NCBI RefSeq assembly: GCF_000787575.1
Contig: NW_012236524.1
Location: 62,001-126,000 of the forward strand
DNA: 64,000 nucleotides
DNA from: Acytostelium subglobosum LB1
Taxonomy: Eukaryota; Evosea; Eumycetozoa; Acytosteliales; Acytosteliaceae
Direction: 5' to 3'
Below are positions 21,898 to 34,124 of this stretch, one piece after another. The notes under the pieces are model-generated. The model was not told the origin of the DNA. It did no database searches and was given only the letters and a program-made list of their open reading frames with translations. The translations under genes were made by a program, and so were the position numbers. The stretch's first letter is position 1. Every line of letters starts with the position of its first letter.

Positions 21898-23590
21898 ATG
21901 TCAGAACAGATAATGGATAAAATATCAATACTTATAATAAGAAAGATAATATCATATGTTGAACAATGTATAGATAGATTGATGTTGACATTGGTCTGCA
22001 AGAGATTGTTTGTAAATCGTAACAAGTATCTAAATTGTTTGGATATAAAGTTGATCAAAGGCAATGTCTTGTATAATGATATCAACAACGATAGTAATAC
22101 TGTTGATGTTGACAACATCAATGAACCAATAACAATCAACTCCAAGCATTATCTATCATTCAATCTTTGTACATTCTTTGAAGATGCTATCACATTCAAT
22201 CTTGGTAAGATCATTCATTCAATCATTCAATCATTCATACTTACTCGTTCGGACAGATAGATTCAAGGATACATTATACATGCCCAATCCTAATCTAAAG
22301 TATATGAGCTTCTATTACAATCAGGAGGGTAGTGTACATCCATTCTCAGAGTCACATCCACAATGTGAGGGCATAAGGGAGGTGCTGGAAGTGTTGGCAC
22401 TCGAGAGATCAGTTAAACTGAGATTGACTATTGATCTCACAATGACACCGATCTTCCCTCTACATCATCTACCAATCACATCATTGGAGTTGGAGATGGT
22501 GGCCAGCCTACACCTCCGACCAGATCAGTATCCATCCACTCTCACTGATATGAGTCTGTCCAACAACCAGCCATTCTCAGGTACACTCAACGACATGCTA
22601 CCAAACAGCTTGAAGACTTTGGATCTCAATAATTTCCACTCATGGAACCAACAGATCAAACCAGGTTCGTTGCCCAACAAGTTGGAGAGCATCGAGTTCA
22701 ATAAGCGATTCAATCAAGTGATTCAGTTGCGCACATTCCCTGACACACTCACTCGTCTCAGACTTGGAGATTCATTCGACCAGCCACTCAATGGCGTGTT
22801 GCCACCTTCACTCACTTGTCTGACGTTCGGTCGTTTAACTTATGAACATGATCTGTTCGATCTCCCTGCTAGCCTCACAACCATATACCTACCAGGATTC
22901 TTCAAAAGAAGATTGGAACATGCTCCATTGCAGAGGCTGCATATATATGATGACAAAATGCCAAGAGGAGGACATTCATTCCCCAACCTTAGGAAGCTAT
23001 GGATGAAGGCATGGGTGTCCAACATGGACTGGGCACTCTTCCCCGCGATCATTCGGCTGACCATCGATGGAAGCAAAAGCCCAGACATCGACATATCCAC
23101 ATTGCCATGGACAAAACTCAAGAACTGCAAGTTGTTCTGCGAGTATGGTTACGTAAAGTGGCCACTTCAATTCGCCAGTCCAATCCCATTCGGTGTGGAG
23201 AAGTTGGCGTTGGGCAACCTCAACTTCCCCAAGATAGCACTCGGTGTCCTTCCTCCATCAATCACTCGTCTGGCACTCTGGAACCCGGTCAGCATCAGAC
23301 ATGGCCACATCCCGTCATCGGTCACATCGTTGCAGATACACAACTGTGACCTGGAGTTTGATCCACGGGTTGTACCGCCATCCGTCCGCGATCTGACATT
23401 GACAGATGTCCACGTCTCTGACAATCTACCAATAATCAAACGAGTTCCAATCACAGTGATGTCGTTGACAATAACATCAAACTGGTCGTCGTTCATACTT
23501 AGGCGAATATCCGATCAATACTTCTTCAGAAGTCCATCACTCAATGTTAATGGATATGGATTCGTCGACAAGGCAACACTCCGCAATTGA
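21898..23590 (+). CDS. FNIP-repeat protein with F-box-like N terminus (FNIP 1)
   Basis: Exon 1 is 21898-22204 and exon 2 is 22257-23590. The 52-bp phase-1 intron falls at G|D, as in the minus-strand FNIP cluster. The protein has 546 residues. The first 45 residues (ILIIRKIISYVEQCIDRLMLTLVCKRLF) are F-box-like. The second ATG (21913) aligns better with paralogs that begin ME-LP. From about residue 200, repeats of the form FNQVIQLRTFPDTLTRLRLG and FDQPLNGVLPPSLTCLTFG mark FNIP (LRR-like) units. Such proteins are probably substrate adaptors, but no target is known. It lies inside the SET/MYND array in the opposite orientation. AATAAA at 23594 is its probable polyadenylation signal. Confidence 0.85.
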
Positions 23591-23593
23591 TCC

Positions 23594-23599
23594 AATAAA
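23594..23599 (+). terminator. AATAAA polyadenylation signal after FNIP 1
   Basis: AATAAA begins four bases after the stop codon, with a T-rich tract just downstream. Confidence 0.5.
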
Positions 23600-23674
23600 C
23601 AATTTTTCTCTCCAGCTAAATAGGCATCATCTTGTTATTCATTTATTGATTGATTGATTGATTGATTGACGATG

Positions 23675-25750
23675 TTACTCCCCGAAACAGAGCTCGAATA
23701 GTTCAAGGCAGCTGTGATTTGATATCCGGATGGTGTCTTCCAAGTGCTGTCGGAACTGCCTCTTGACCTCCTTCAACTCCTTTGCATTCTTCTTTCCATG
23801 TTCCATCGCTCTGATTGTCGTAATAAAGCATTGACTATAGTTGAATGGGATGATGTCCTTGACATTGTTGCCCAACACGGTCTCGTAGTATTGCTTCAAT
23901 AGTTTGATGCCATACATTGTCTTGCTGAAATTGTTGGTCATATGACTGTAGTTCAGATCGCGTTGGTATCTCATCCAGAGAGCACTGATGGGCTGGAAGT
24001 ACCGTCTAAGAATGGTATCCTCTCTTGGTTTGGCACACTCTTCCTCCATATACACCTCCAGCACTTTGTAGATCGTGGCCATAGTGGCTTGACCCTTGCT
24101 GCATACGTAGACCTGTCCATCAAAGTCGATTGACGGCTGTGGCTCCCAAGTCCTGAGGTAGGACTTGTTGAGTGCATGGCCACATTTTGGACATTGATAC
24201 TCATTGTCCTCGAGTGCCTTGCAATGATCGCATGTACAATAGATGAATCCATGATATTGGAGAGTGCGTCTGCGGTCTACAGTGGGCAACAATGGGTAAC
24301 TGAAGTTGCCAGTGATCTCTTCTCCCTCCTTGATCGCCCGGTTGCTATGGTACACAAGCATACAGTGGTTGTCTGTGTAAAAGATTGTGTTTGGCACGCA
24401 TCCGTTGTTGATCAGTGCTGCGCTGGGGTAGATGCCTTGGCCCTGATCAAAGTTGGTAAAGTCAATAATTGGATGAATATTGGTGAGTGTGCACAGGTCT
24501 TGGATGAACGTCTCGTCCAAAGGCTTCAGGTATGAACTACCCTTCAGAGTATTGATCGTGCCAATGATCGACTTGGCTTCCTTGGTGCCATGAGCACTCC
24601 TCTCCGGCGTGGCGTAGATATTCTCCCAGAAAGACAGTCTTTCCAAGTCCTCCAGAGTGTCATATATGAATGGCAAATCATCCTCGCGCCACTTTCTTGG
24701 TGTGTTCTGTTTGTTGGCCGTGCCGTTCTTGTTCTGTAGTGCTCGGTTCACTGCTCTGTAGACCATTTGAGCTTGAGTATCTTTGTTAACCGAAACAAGC
24801 TTACATTCGACCTCGTGTTCCTGTTTTGTTATCTTGTCATTGTGGGACTCTATACATATCTTACTCTTGACCTTTGGGCAAGTGATCACTTCATTGAGGT
24901 CTGTGAGTTGAATGAATGAATGAATGTTAACATATTGAGAGAGTTTGTTGATTGATTGAGTGCTTGCACCAACTATAACATACACCTGATATCTTGGTAG
25001 CACATGTTGCAAAGCTTGGCCCCTTGATCTGCTTGCAATGATGATGCGAATGGAGCCACTCTCAAAACGACAGTACCCTTGGGTATGTCTTTGGATGCCA
25101 CCATCTTCCTGCCACCGTATGGCCCATCACCTTCCCATACCATCTTGATTGGGAACTGCTCAAACGTCTTGTCATCTTTGATTGAATGTGAGTCTTGCTG
25201 TCATGATCACGTTTCTGTTTATGCTCATTCACCATAATCTTCAGTTCAATCTGCTCTTGAATGTCTTTGATTTGTACATTGGATGTTGGGACCAAGAGAC
25301 CTTTCTCGAGGAGTGTGATCGCATCCGTTGTTTTCCCAAGCATCATCTTCGCTCTGGACAAGTGAATGTAAGCTTCAACATTGAATGGATCCAAGTCAAT
25401 TGCCATCTGTGCTGTTGTCTCTGCCTCTGGTATATATCTGTTGGAAGAATGACATCGATAGAGCAGATGCGATGTTCGATGCCAAGATCTTCACAATTGC
25501 CAAGTCTACAACCGAACTTTGTGCAATCCTGTCCTTGTGTTGGTCGTAACATTGAAGTGCCATTGAGTAGTATGAGATCGAGAACCAGAACTCATTTGGA
25601 TCACGTTTGTCGGCATGTTGTTGTCCCAACTCATTTAACCTCTGCATACGTTCAATGACCTCCTCTGTAGTAGAATAGAATACTTGTGTGTGAGAGTGAG
25701 TTTGCAAAATTGATTGACAGCCCATCATTGAGCTGCCAGGATGAATCATG
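23675..25750 (-). pseudogene. broken SET/MYND copy K
   Basis: Exon 2 (23675-24900) is open, but exon 1 (24986 to about 25750) has at least two frame changes. One lies near 25430, in the TPR part after FFQQIYT. The other is near 25185, where a 7-bp loss precedes DDKTFEQFPIKMVWE. The N-terminal start is replaced by unrelated sequence. The MYND cysteines are partly lost (CPKVKSKICIESH) and the AdoMet motif reads NNGC. Sequencing error could explain one frame change but not all these losses. This is the right-hand end member of the array. Confidence 0.8.
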
Positions 25751-26022
25751 GCGGGCGATAGCTCGAACTGTTACAGGGGAACAGTCAATACTTCTATGAC
25801 AAATAGTTCTGTTCAAATGGAAGGCGCAGACGATGAGAACAACCGATTGATCATGTACAGATCCAGGCACAACGTGGGGACGATAACAGCTACCAACTTG
25901 TTAACTAACTAACACTGTGTTGCCAATGGTAACTGCACTGGCGCTTTTATTCAAAGTCCACGCAAGGACTCAATGTTTGACTTGGCTTGACAAGGGAAGG
26001 AGTGAGAGAGTGATGGGATTGG
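25751..26022. other. spacer between SET/MYND array and arrestin gene
   Basis: No gene or repeat recognised. Composition is more balanced than in other spacers. It marks the right border of the array. Confidence 0.5.
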
Positions 26023-27474
26023 TTACATGGGTGGTGCCGAGGGCATGGGAGCGACGGCAGCTGCGGGATGAACGGCCGCAGGAGCAGCCATCTGTGCCAT
26101 CCATGGATACTGCTGTGAGTACTGTGCGTAGTACTCGGATAGTGCCTGGTTGTAGGCGGCGGCCAACGCCTTGGCCGATTGATACTTGACACCTCCCTGT
26201 GAGGCGACTGGGAAACAGTCGTCGCAGACGCGCACAAACTTGGGATAGTTGAGCTTGGTGATGGGTGTTGTCTTGGCTGTGCACTTGCCGCAGAACACCT
26301 TCATGCAGTGACGGCAGTGATGCTTGCGATTGAACAGACCAAAGTTGCTGCGACACTTGCCGCAGTGAGCCACGGCAGTCTCGTCCTCCCATGGGTGGCG
26401 GTAGCTGACGTCGGGTGGCAGTGGCGCTCCGGGGGGCTGGGGTGGCACGGTAGAGTACAGATACTGTGGCGCGAACAGTGTGAGGGGCAGGGGCACGTGC
26501 AGGTCGATGGCGCCCGGGATATCAAACTCAATGTCGAGGATGTATGTTGACTTTACGTGGCCGCCCGAGAGCGACGATGGCTTGAGGTCGACTGGGATGT
26601 AGAAGGGGATGTAGCGCTTGCCGTAGTAGCATGGCTGGATGCCTGGGTACTCCTGCTTGTAGACGCAGTGCTTGATGACCTTGGTGTTGTGCTGCGCGCG
26701 CAGCTCGATAGTGTGGTGCACCTTGAGCGAGATGCGGCGCGTTGGCTTGACCGATGTGTTGTTGATCTTGAGCTTGCCGACCAGTGTCTCGCCTGGGATG
26801 TAGGCGTTCTTGTTCAACCAGGCCTTGGCGACGATCTTGCCCTTGGTCAGGAAGAACGACTTGCGATTCTCGGCAAACGATGGCTGGACCAGCTCGTTGC
26901 AGCGCTCGTTGACGACGAGGCGACATGTGTGCTTGAGGTCGTGCTTGTGGTGAACGTCCACGGTGGCCTTGACCTTGTAGAGCACCTTGGCGTAGAAGGG
27001 CTGTCCGTATGAGTCCTTGTCCTCCTCGCAGAAGGTGCCGGGTAAGCTGGGCGGCAGCTGGTACTGGAAGGGGAAGGAGTAGTGGCCGGGGTTGACCTGG
27101 CCCTGGTGGGGGTAGACGCACAGCGTCGAGCGGAAGAACTCCTTGTTCTCTTTGCACTCGTAGGTGCGCTGCACGCTCTTGCGGTTGCTGCCCTCGCCCT
27201 CCCACTCGGTCTTGGTCTCGGTGAAGAAGACACGCTCGAAGCCCTTGAACTTGACCAGCACGCCCTTGGCAAAGAACGGCACGATGCAGTCCATCTCCAC
27301 TGTGCCCATGAGCATATCACCACCGACATATGACGACTGGCTCATTGTGACCCATATCTTATTCCTATTGTCAATGGGCACGAATGCCTCATGTATAGCA
27401 CTGACCACTCCACCAAAGAATCCACCTGATGATCCTGTGACACTACTGCCTCCAATGTTGACAGTGAATGACAT
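26023..27474 (-). CDS. arrestin-domain protein with FYVE finger (Adc family)
   Basis: Single exon, 483 residues. Arrestin-N and arrestin-C like beta domains cover about 38-185 and 208-335 (KGVLVKFKGFERVFF, GHYSFPFQYQLPPSLPGTF, IPGETLVGKLKINNTS). A FYVE zinc finger follows at 362-420 with its hallmark W-E-D-E, RKHHCRHC and RVC motifs and eight cysteines. The C terminus is Ala/Pro-rich. FYVE domains bind phosphatidylinositol 3-phosphate on endosomes. In Dictyostelium an arrestin-FYVE protein, AdcA, is targeted to endosomes that way, and this is probably an ortholog or close relative. The N terminus lacks a long extension. Codon use is GC-richer than in the neighbouring array genes, as expected of a well-expressed core gene. 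Confidence 0.88.
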   Translation of the reverse strand: MSFTVNIGGSSVTGSSGGFFGGVVSAIHEAFVPIDNRNKIWVTMSQSSYVGGDMLMGTVEMDCIVPFFAKGVLVKFKGFERVFFTETKTEWEGEGSNRKSVQRTYECKENKEFFRSTLCVYPHQGQVNPGHYSFPFQYQLPPSLPGTFCEEDKDSYGQPFYAKVLYKVKATVDVHHKHDLKHTCRLVVNERCNELVQPSFAENRKSFFLTKGKIVAKAWLNKNAYIPGETLVGKLKINNTSVKPTRRISLKVHHTIELRAQHNTKVIKHCVYKQEYPGIQPCYYGKRYIPFYIPVDLKPSSLSGGHVKSTYILDIEFDIPGAIDLHVPLPLTLFAPQYLYSTVPPQPPGAPLPPDVSYRHPWEDETAVAHCGKCRSNFGLFNRKHHCRHCMKVFCGKCTAKTTPITKLNYPKFVRVCDDCFPVASQGGVKYQSAKALAAAYNQALSEYYAQYSQQYPWMAQMAAPAAVHPAAAVAPMPSAPPM

Positions 27475-27983
27475 TATCTATATATTATATATGTATATAA
27501 AGTTATTTGTATGATTGATTGAATGATTCGATGCGAATGAAAGAATGATTGAGTGATTCAGTGAGTGATGGAATGAGGGCACTGATCCGTTGTCGGACGG
27601 GAGAGGTGCTTAAATGATTGTTTTCCCCCATCAGACAATGGACCAACCGACTCAAGGACTCGTGGCAAATGCTAGCAAACGTCAAAAAACATCCTTTTCT
27701 CACTCCACCAACCAAGAATCTGATTGTTTTCTCCAAGACCATCACCCATTCGCACCCTATCCCAATCTCAGCGAATCAAAACTCTAAAAAACGACCATCA
27801 CTCGGAAAATAGATATTTATGTTTGTAAGCCAAGGGGTTACCAAATTGATCATTTTTGTTGATGACATCACACTTACACTACATTTTGATCATTTATTGG
27901 TATCCCTCAAACTTCAAGACTGTTCATCTTATCTTTACATTCACCATCCAATCAATCAAATACCAATACTATAACAATCAATA
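27475..27983. other. divergent promoter region
   Basis: About 510 bp between a minus-strand arrestin gene and a plus-strand ankyrin-like gene, so it must hold both promoters. Visible are GATTGATT repeats near 27510, a GACATCACACTTACAC block at 27864 flanked by TTGATCATTTTT and TTTTGATCATTT, and AT-rich tracts. No gene seen. Confidence 0.5.
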
Positions 27984-30900
27984 ATGGCAACAGACGACAC
28001 ATTCAGATTGTTGTTTAATAACAATTTGTTGAGAGTTACAATCTTTAAGCATGTTAGTGATATACATAGATCATGGAAACAAATTGTACAATCACACTCA
28101 ACGATCAAAGGTGCCAAGTTATATAATGATGGTGACCTCGTTCAAATGTTAAAGTACAACGCAACACAATGGTTCTTGGAAGCCTTCACTCGTATCCCTG
28201 ATCCCAAGCCATTGTCACTTGTCTCACGTCTATTGTTCAACGCATTCAAATATAACAATACTATTGTTGCCAAATATTTGATGATTGGCACTTCAACAAG
28301 TTATACAAAGTTGGATGCCATCAGTAGCATCATCCAACATGGCAACACAGAGTTATTCTGCATCCTTTTCAATGTGAGTGGTAGTGCCACTGCCTTTATA
28401 CTTCCAGCCACTCTACTACTACCCTGCATCAACACTGGCAACGTTGACTTTGTTCGCCTGTTACTCAAACATAACTGTTTCGACAATCTCCAAGAAAACG
28501 TTGTCAACCAAGAAACATTGGAGTTGACCAGCCCTCGATGCATCACAGTGGACATGCTCAAGATGTTACACGAGGAGTACAACATATTGTATCCAAGCAA
28601 GAATAATGTAGTTTGGTCAGAGGCACTTGAATATAGTATTCGTCACAACCTGCCAGATTGTGTAAAGTACATCATATCAAACATGCCAGAGTTTGTTGAC
28701 AAACGATATTTGGAAGGCTTACTTGGATTCATTGTGAAGCATACCAACAATGGCAATGTTGAGATATTCGAATCATTGTGCGGCACTGTACTTGGACCAA
28801 GGCCACTACTCAATCACCTCTACCTACTACCATTTACCCAAACATCCATTCATCGTGGACACTTCAATATCATCAAACATCTTTACACACTCCTCCAACA
28901 TCCAAGTGTAAGAGATATCAACACCTCCCAATCAATGACGCTCATCTGTGAATACTTGGGTGTCCCAGTCCCCAGCCCCAACTCAAGTTCCAACTCCAAT
29001 GATGTGGTGGCCACCCTTACCAAGGGCGCGATCAAAAATGGTGTTGAGGCCATTCTTGCCGAAGACTTTGACCTCACGGTGGCACTCTTGAATGAAGTGG
29101 AGATTATTGATGCTGATGTCTGGCACAAGATGTCAATCAAGATGGGGATGTTCATCACTGAACCAAGTCACAAGGACCTTTCACCTTTCAACATTGTATC
29201 TTTGGATGGTTTGCTCGAATCATTCTCAATGCCAGGCTGCACGCTCACTCAAGACATCATCCTCAGGTTCATTGACAATTGTCCTTCAACCTTGTATGTT
29301 GGGCAACATCATTCAGATGATGAGGAAGACATAAATGATAATGATGAAGGTATTGAATCGCTCAAGTTGGCTGCTGCAATATCACAGGTTGTAGTTAGGA
29401 GAATGCACAGTCACTTCAACATCGAGTTCACGACCGATAGTCTGAGAGACGCGTTGATCAGTTCCGACAAAGAGACATTATCGATGATATTTGATCAAGT
29501 TGATGAGGACGCTTTGGAGAGATGGTCGAGCCAAATCCCCGATGTATTGTCAGCACTACATCAACTTCTGGCAACAGGCACACTCGAGATGATCACATAT
29601 GTTCTGTGTGAAATGAAGGATATCCAGTATGATGGGGACGTTATCATTAGTACACTTGCAAGCAGACATCTAGAAGTCGTTAAGTTCGTGTTTGGAATGT
29701 TATCATTTGAGGAGATACAAGCAAACATTGAATTGATCATCACTCAGATTTACTGCATGGACAACATTGATGCACTGGCATGGTTTGGAGAACTATTTAA
29801 TGGTGCTGGCCAGACACTTCCCAAGGCAACACTCCGTAATCTGTTGATGGCGACCAGTGGCAACGCATACCGATTGCTCGAGCTATACTTCCAATCTCCA
29901 GATTTCAACAACATGTCCAAGGTACTCAGACATCGTACCATCAACGCCATCATGTACAGTGCACAATCGATAGGAAACACACGTATAATTAACCATTGTC
30001 AATCACTGATCAAGCTCATTCAATCAAATAGGAAGAGGTATGTGTATGTTGGTTCATCAAAGCACATCCAAGTACTCACTCACTCACTCATGTAAACTCA
30101 TTCATAGGGATCGAGACCAGCATGATGTCAAACTGGACGTGAACGTACAAGCATCTGAAAGATTGGAAACAGCAGTCCATAGAGTGTTCATGGATTATAA
30201 GATGTCCAGGAAGATCATGGACAATGTTGCAGTCGTCCATCAATCACTTGGTATCACAAGTTGTGTCAAAGGTAGTCGTCTGCTCTCAATGAATAGCCTT
30301 GAAGAATATATCAAGTATGGAGCATCTCAATGGTTCCACCAGTCATACCAGGTATTGGACAACATACCACCAATGCATCCCAACACACATTTACTTGAGT
30401 TGGCCATGCTCTATCCAAACACATCAATCCTTGATACATTGCTTGCCGATCCAAGGATGGTATTTATGCCCAGCGTTGACTTCTTGGAGAAGTTCATTGA
30501 CTATCACTCACTATGCGATCGTCCAGAGTGGGAGAGAGTATTGGATCAATACATTGCGATCACACTTCAACAACCAGATCAGGTAGTGATCAGAGAATCC
30601 CTTCTTGAACGAATCAAACATCCATCATTCATACGCAAGTTGCTCAGTCTTGGTTGCATAATCAAACCAATAACAGACTATAGCTTGGGTCTAAAGTTTG
30701 AGAACCCGTGGCTCACCAGTCCTTGGGCCTTGGAGATGTTCACAATCCTGCGAGAGAACAAATTGATTGATTCCCATTTCCAGCGTGGACTTGTGATGAG
30801 GTCAACGCGACTCAACATCCCTTCTATCATCCAATATGTCCTTGATCATATGAATGATGAGGACCAGCAAGGCGACAAATTATACAACAATCCAATCAAT

Positions 30901-32175
30901 ATTTGTACCCAACCTAAATGCCATCCTGATATCATTGATTTGGTGCTGCCAACTTTGCCTCCAGGTTGGATCGACAAATGTCAATTCCAAGCGATGCTAC
31001 GGAGTGTAGCTTACTCTGGCGACACAAACAAGTTTATCAAGTTGCTCAAGTATGATGTATCGGCATATGATGGACTGGTCACCGCGTTAAAATACAACAC
31101 ACACATGGACTTGGTCAACTTCATTCTTAGCAGTGAGCCACCAAGCCCCAACAGCTCATACATTGTGACAGGAATCAACTCGGCAATAATATCGATGGAC
31201 TTGATCGATCGCTTGGCTTCGCATCCAAATGTCAATTGTAAATTTGACACGATACTAGGATCAGCCATCAGAGCTGGCAAGAGAGATATAATTGACAAGT
31301 TTAAGAACTACCCATCGGGAAAGAGCTACATCGATGCTTTTCAACAGGCAATGGCCATTGGAGATTATGCCACAGCAAAGATGATCATCCACTTGGATGG
31401 GTTCATCGATCAATCATGGAACTATCGCACAATGATGATCAAGAGGGATTCTCTTGTGTCATCGATTGCCAGTGGACACCTCAGTGAGGACGACCTTGTG
31501 GACCTCTTAGATGTGATGGTATCTTCCAGTTTCATCAACCAGGAGGATGTTATAATGCTAATTGATGCGGCATCCAAGAATTCACATCGACATGTCAAGT
31601 TGGTCATCAATCACTTTGCCTCCTCGTCATCATTACGATCTCTGAGCGTGCCGATTGGTGACATCCAACGACCAATTCGATCATGTATTGACAGAGGAGA
31701 TATAGAATCAATTGTATCCCTGGTGGACTTTGCTCAACTAATCACAAGATCTTCCAAACCTTGCCAACTCATTCCAATGGAATCGATATCAAACCCAACG
31801 ATATTGTCATTTATCCTGGACAAAGGATATTTCAAGTTGGATGACGACTCTCACTTGATGGAGCACTTGGTTGATTTGGTGTGTCAACATGGACATATTG
31901 ATGTGTTGCGTATGATTCATCAACGATGCTCAACACCTGTGCAACTCAGAAGGTATCTTCCAACATTGATCACTCTACAAAAGACATCGACCAACAATCA
32001 ATATGATACACTCAGGTATCTCTTTGAGGATAATGAGCAACAGGTATCCCCCTTCAACAATGTTGGCCTTATCCAATCACACTTTGTTCACATCTTGGAT
32101 GTGGTTGGACTAGCTGCATTGCAACATGGTCACATCAATATCATCAAGATGTGTAATCGTATTAGAACTAAATAA
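27984..32175 (+). CDS. double-module ankyrin-like protein 1
   Basis: Exons 27984-30037 and 30108-32175 are joined by a 70-bp phase-2 intron into 1373 residues. The intron falls where two similar halves meet, each about 690 residues. Each half opens with a dictyostelid head (FNNNLLRVTIFKHVSDIHR in the first, a diverged MDYKMSRKIMDNVAVVHQ in the second) followed by a KGAKLY/KGSRLL block and LVQMLKYNATQWF or LEEYIKYGASQWF. Then come many helix pairs such as NGNVEIFESL, RGHFNIIKHLY and HGHIDVLRMIH, typical of degenerate ankyrin repeats. Without the intron each half would still be an open frame, so two separate genes remain possible. The same structure with the same intron phase recurs at 46922-51080, supporting fusion. 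Function unknown. Confidence 0.78.
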
Positions 32176-32207
32176 ATGTTAGACTCGATCGCTCATTCAT
32201 TCATTTA

Positions 32208-33948
32208 TTATAAATTGGTTGATATGAGATGTAGAACTGCCGACATGTCCATGAAGCCCATTTGATTGATTGGTAGATCAGAACTGCCTTTGGTTGTGGA
32301 CTGACATCGGAAGAATAGTTGGTCAGACAGTCGCCTTAGATGGACTTGCTTATCATTTAATGCTTCAAGTATCACAGGTGAATGTAGTAGCCACTCTAGT
32401 GTCAATGATGTCAAAGATGGTAACCCTTCGATGATGTGTCCAGGTATTTGAGTCCGAAATAATGTTAAATGACGGATTGATGGAGGTAGTGCTTCAATTG
32501 ACAATTTGGCCGAACAATGCCATAAGCTCAATGATGTCACTGATTGAGGTATATCACCTGGCATGAGGTCTTGGATTGGGCAATTCCATAACTCTAGACA
32601 AGTGATTGATGATGGGAGGCATTCTCTGATAACCTCAACATCTAGGCGGCCACCTCCAAGTGCCAACTCCTCTACACCATATGGAATTAGTGACTTGTTG
32701 GCATTGATTATCTTTCCAGTGATGCCTATATCACTGAATACGCGACACTGTCTGAGTGAGGTCCATGGCAGTGATGGTAAATCCATGGTCACATCACCAT
32801 TCAAGATTTCCAACACTTTGAGGTTGGGATAATTCGAAGCGTCAAAGTAACTGTTCATATTTAGAAATCTAATCGTCAGCTTCCAGAGGCCGGTGAGTGG
32901 TCTGTAGGGGAGGTACGAGTAGAGATTCAAACTCCTAAGTTGGGTATGTTTGACATCCCTTCTAAAGAAAGATGGAAGACGAATGGAGGTGAGACTGTTT
33001 GGGAGATTGCTGAGATCCTCAGAAAATGATTGATTGTCCCATGGAAAGATGAGTTTGGTGAGCGATGGAGGTAGCAGGCCATTCAGAGGATGACGAAACT
33101 CTTGCCCAAATTGTAGTGTCTTGATTGAGGGCGGGAATGTAATCTCTTTGATCGGTTGATTGAATGATATGCTGAGCTTGATTGTTTCGAGCTGCTTGGG
33201 TAGTGTTCCAGGTGTGATTGGTTGGTTCCAACGTTTGATCATTGAAAGGTCTAATATCTTCAATCCGTCTGGGAGTGAATTGTCAAGTGAGCCTCTGATA
33301 TCATTCAAGATGATTAATTCGTTAAGTGTGTTGGGGAGGTAGCCAGGTTGAGGTCTGTAGCTATAAATGATGAGTTTGTTCAAAGGGATATGGTTCATTG
33401 ATTTGGGCTTTGTTGGCTCAATATGAGAAAGACACAACTTCACTGATCTCGCAACCAAATCCATAAGGAACTCTCTAATATCATTCCATTGAGCATGTGT
33501 CACTTCAAAGTATTGATTACAAGCTGAAGTCATAACGAACATCACTTCTTTGAGGTTGGACTTGTTCAATATCTCCTTGATTTTGTCTTGATTGATTGAT
33601 TGATTGATACATGTATATATGAGTCAGAGAATGAATGAATGAATGAATGTACACTAGGTTGATTGATCACATACCTAATTCTAATGATTGATCTTGTTCA
33701 TTGATGAACAATACAAGATGTAGATCAAAACGATCTTTGTTGACATTGTACTCATTGTTGATTATATCATTGTAAGAATTGAGATAGTGATTGTCGTCAT
33801 TTAATATTGCACCAGTGCCCATGAATGTGAGATACTTGTTGCGATGATCATACAGCCTCTTGCACACCATTGAAAAGAACAACCTGTCAACAAACTGATC
33901 TAGATAAGATACTATATTTCTTAATATTATTATAGGTAATGACTCCAT
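32208..33948 (-). CDS. FNIP-repeat protein with F-box-like N terminus (FNIP 2)
   Basis: Exon 1 is 33675-33948 and exon 2 is 32208-33586. The 88-bp phase-1 intron is at G|D and the protein has 550 residues. I start at MESLPIIILRNIVSYL, which matches the cluster; an upstream ATG at 34045-34047 would add 33 residues of leader. The F-box-like head includes DRLFFSMVCKRLYDHRNKYL. FNIP units include FNQPIKEITFPPSIKTLQFG and FRHPLNGLLPPSLTKLIF, followed by weaker LP-S-LT-L repeats to the end. The stop lies only 33 bp from the convergent ankyrin-like gene's stop. Confidence 0.86.
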
Positions 33949-34124
33949 CTCTATTTTTATATCTGTAAAGTGATAATAGTGTTGTCTTGAATGAATGTGT
34001 GAACATGTGGCAGGCCACGATCTTTGATCTTCATTTTGTAATTTCAAATCGAATGGGACAGTCCAAATTTGGGGTGTGGGGGTGGGATAGTTCCAGGATT
34101 GATCTAAAGTTGGATATTAATATA

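Noticed and set aside
25652-25870. 72-codon minus-strand open stretch upstream of copy K
   Set aside because: Composition and sequence show no family match; it overlaps the damaged start of copy K in another frame.
26528-27329. Long open stretches in other frames across the arrestin-FYVE gene
   Set aside because: They are Arg/Ala/Ser-rich shadows of a GC-rich coding exon; the conserved arrestin and FYVE motifs fix the true frame.
30038-30107. Treating the two halves of the ankyrin-like gene as two separate overlapping genes
   Set aside because: Consensus donor and acceptor keep phase, the second half has no good start, and the inverted paralog has the same intron position and phase. The alternative is noted in the gene entry.
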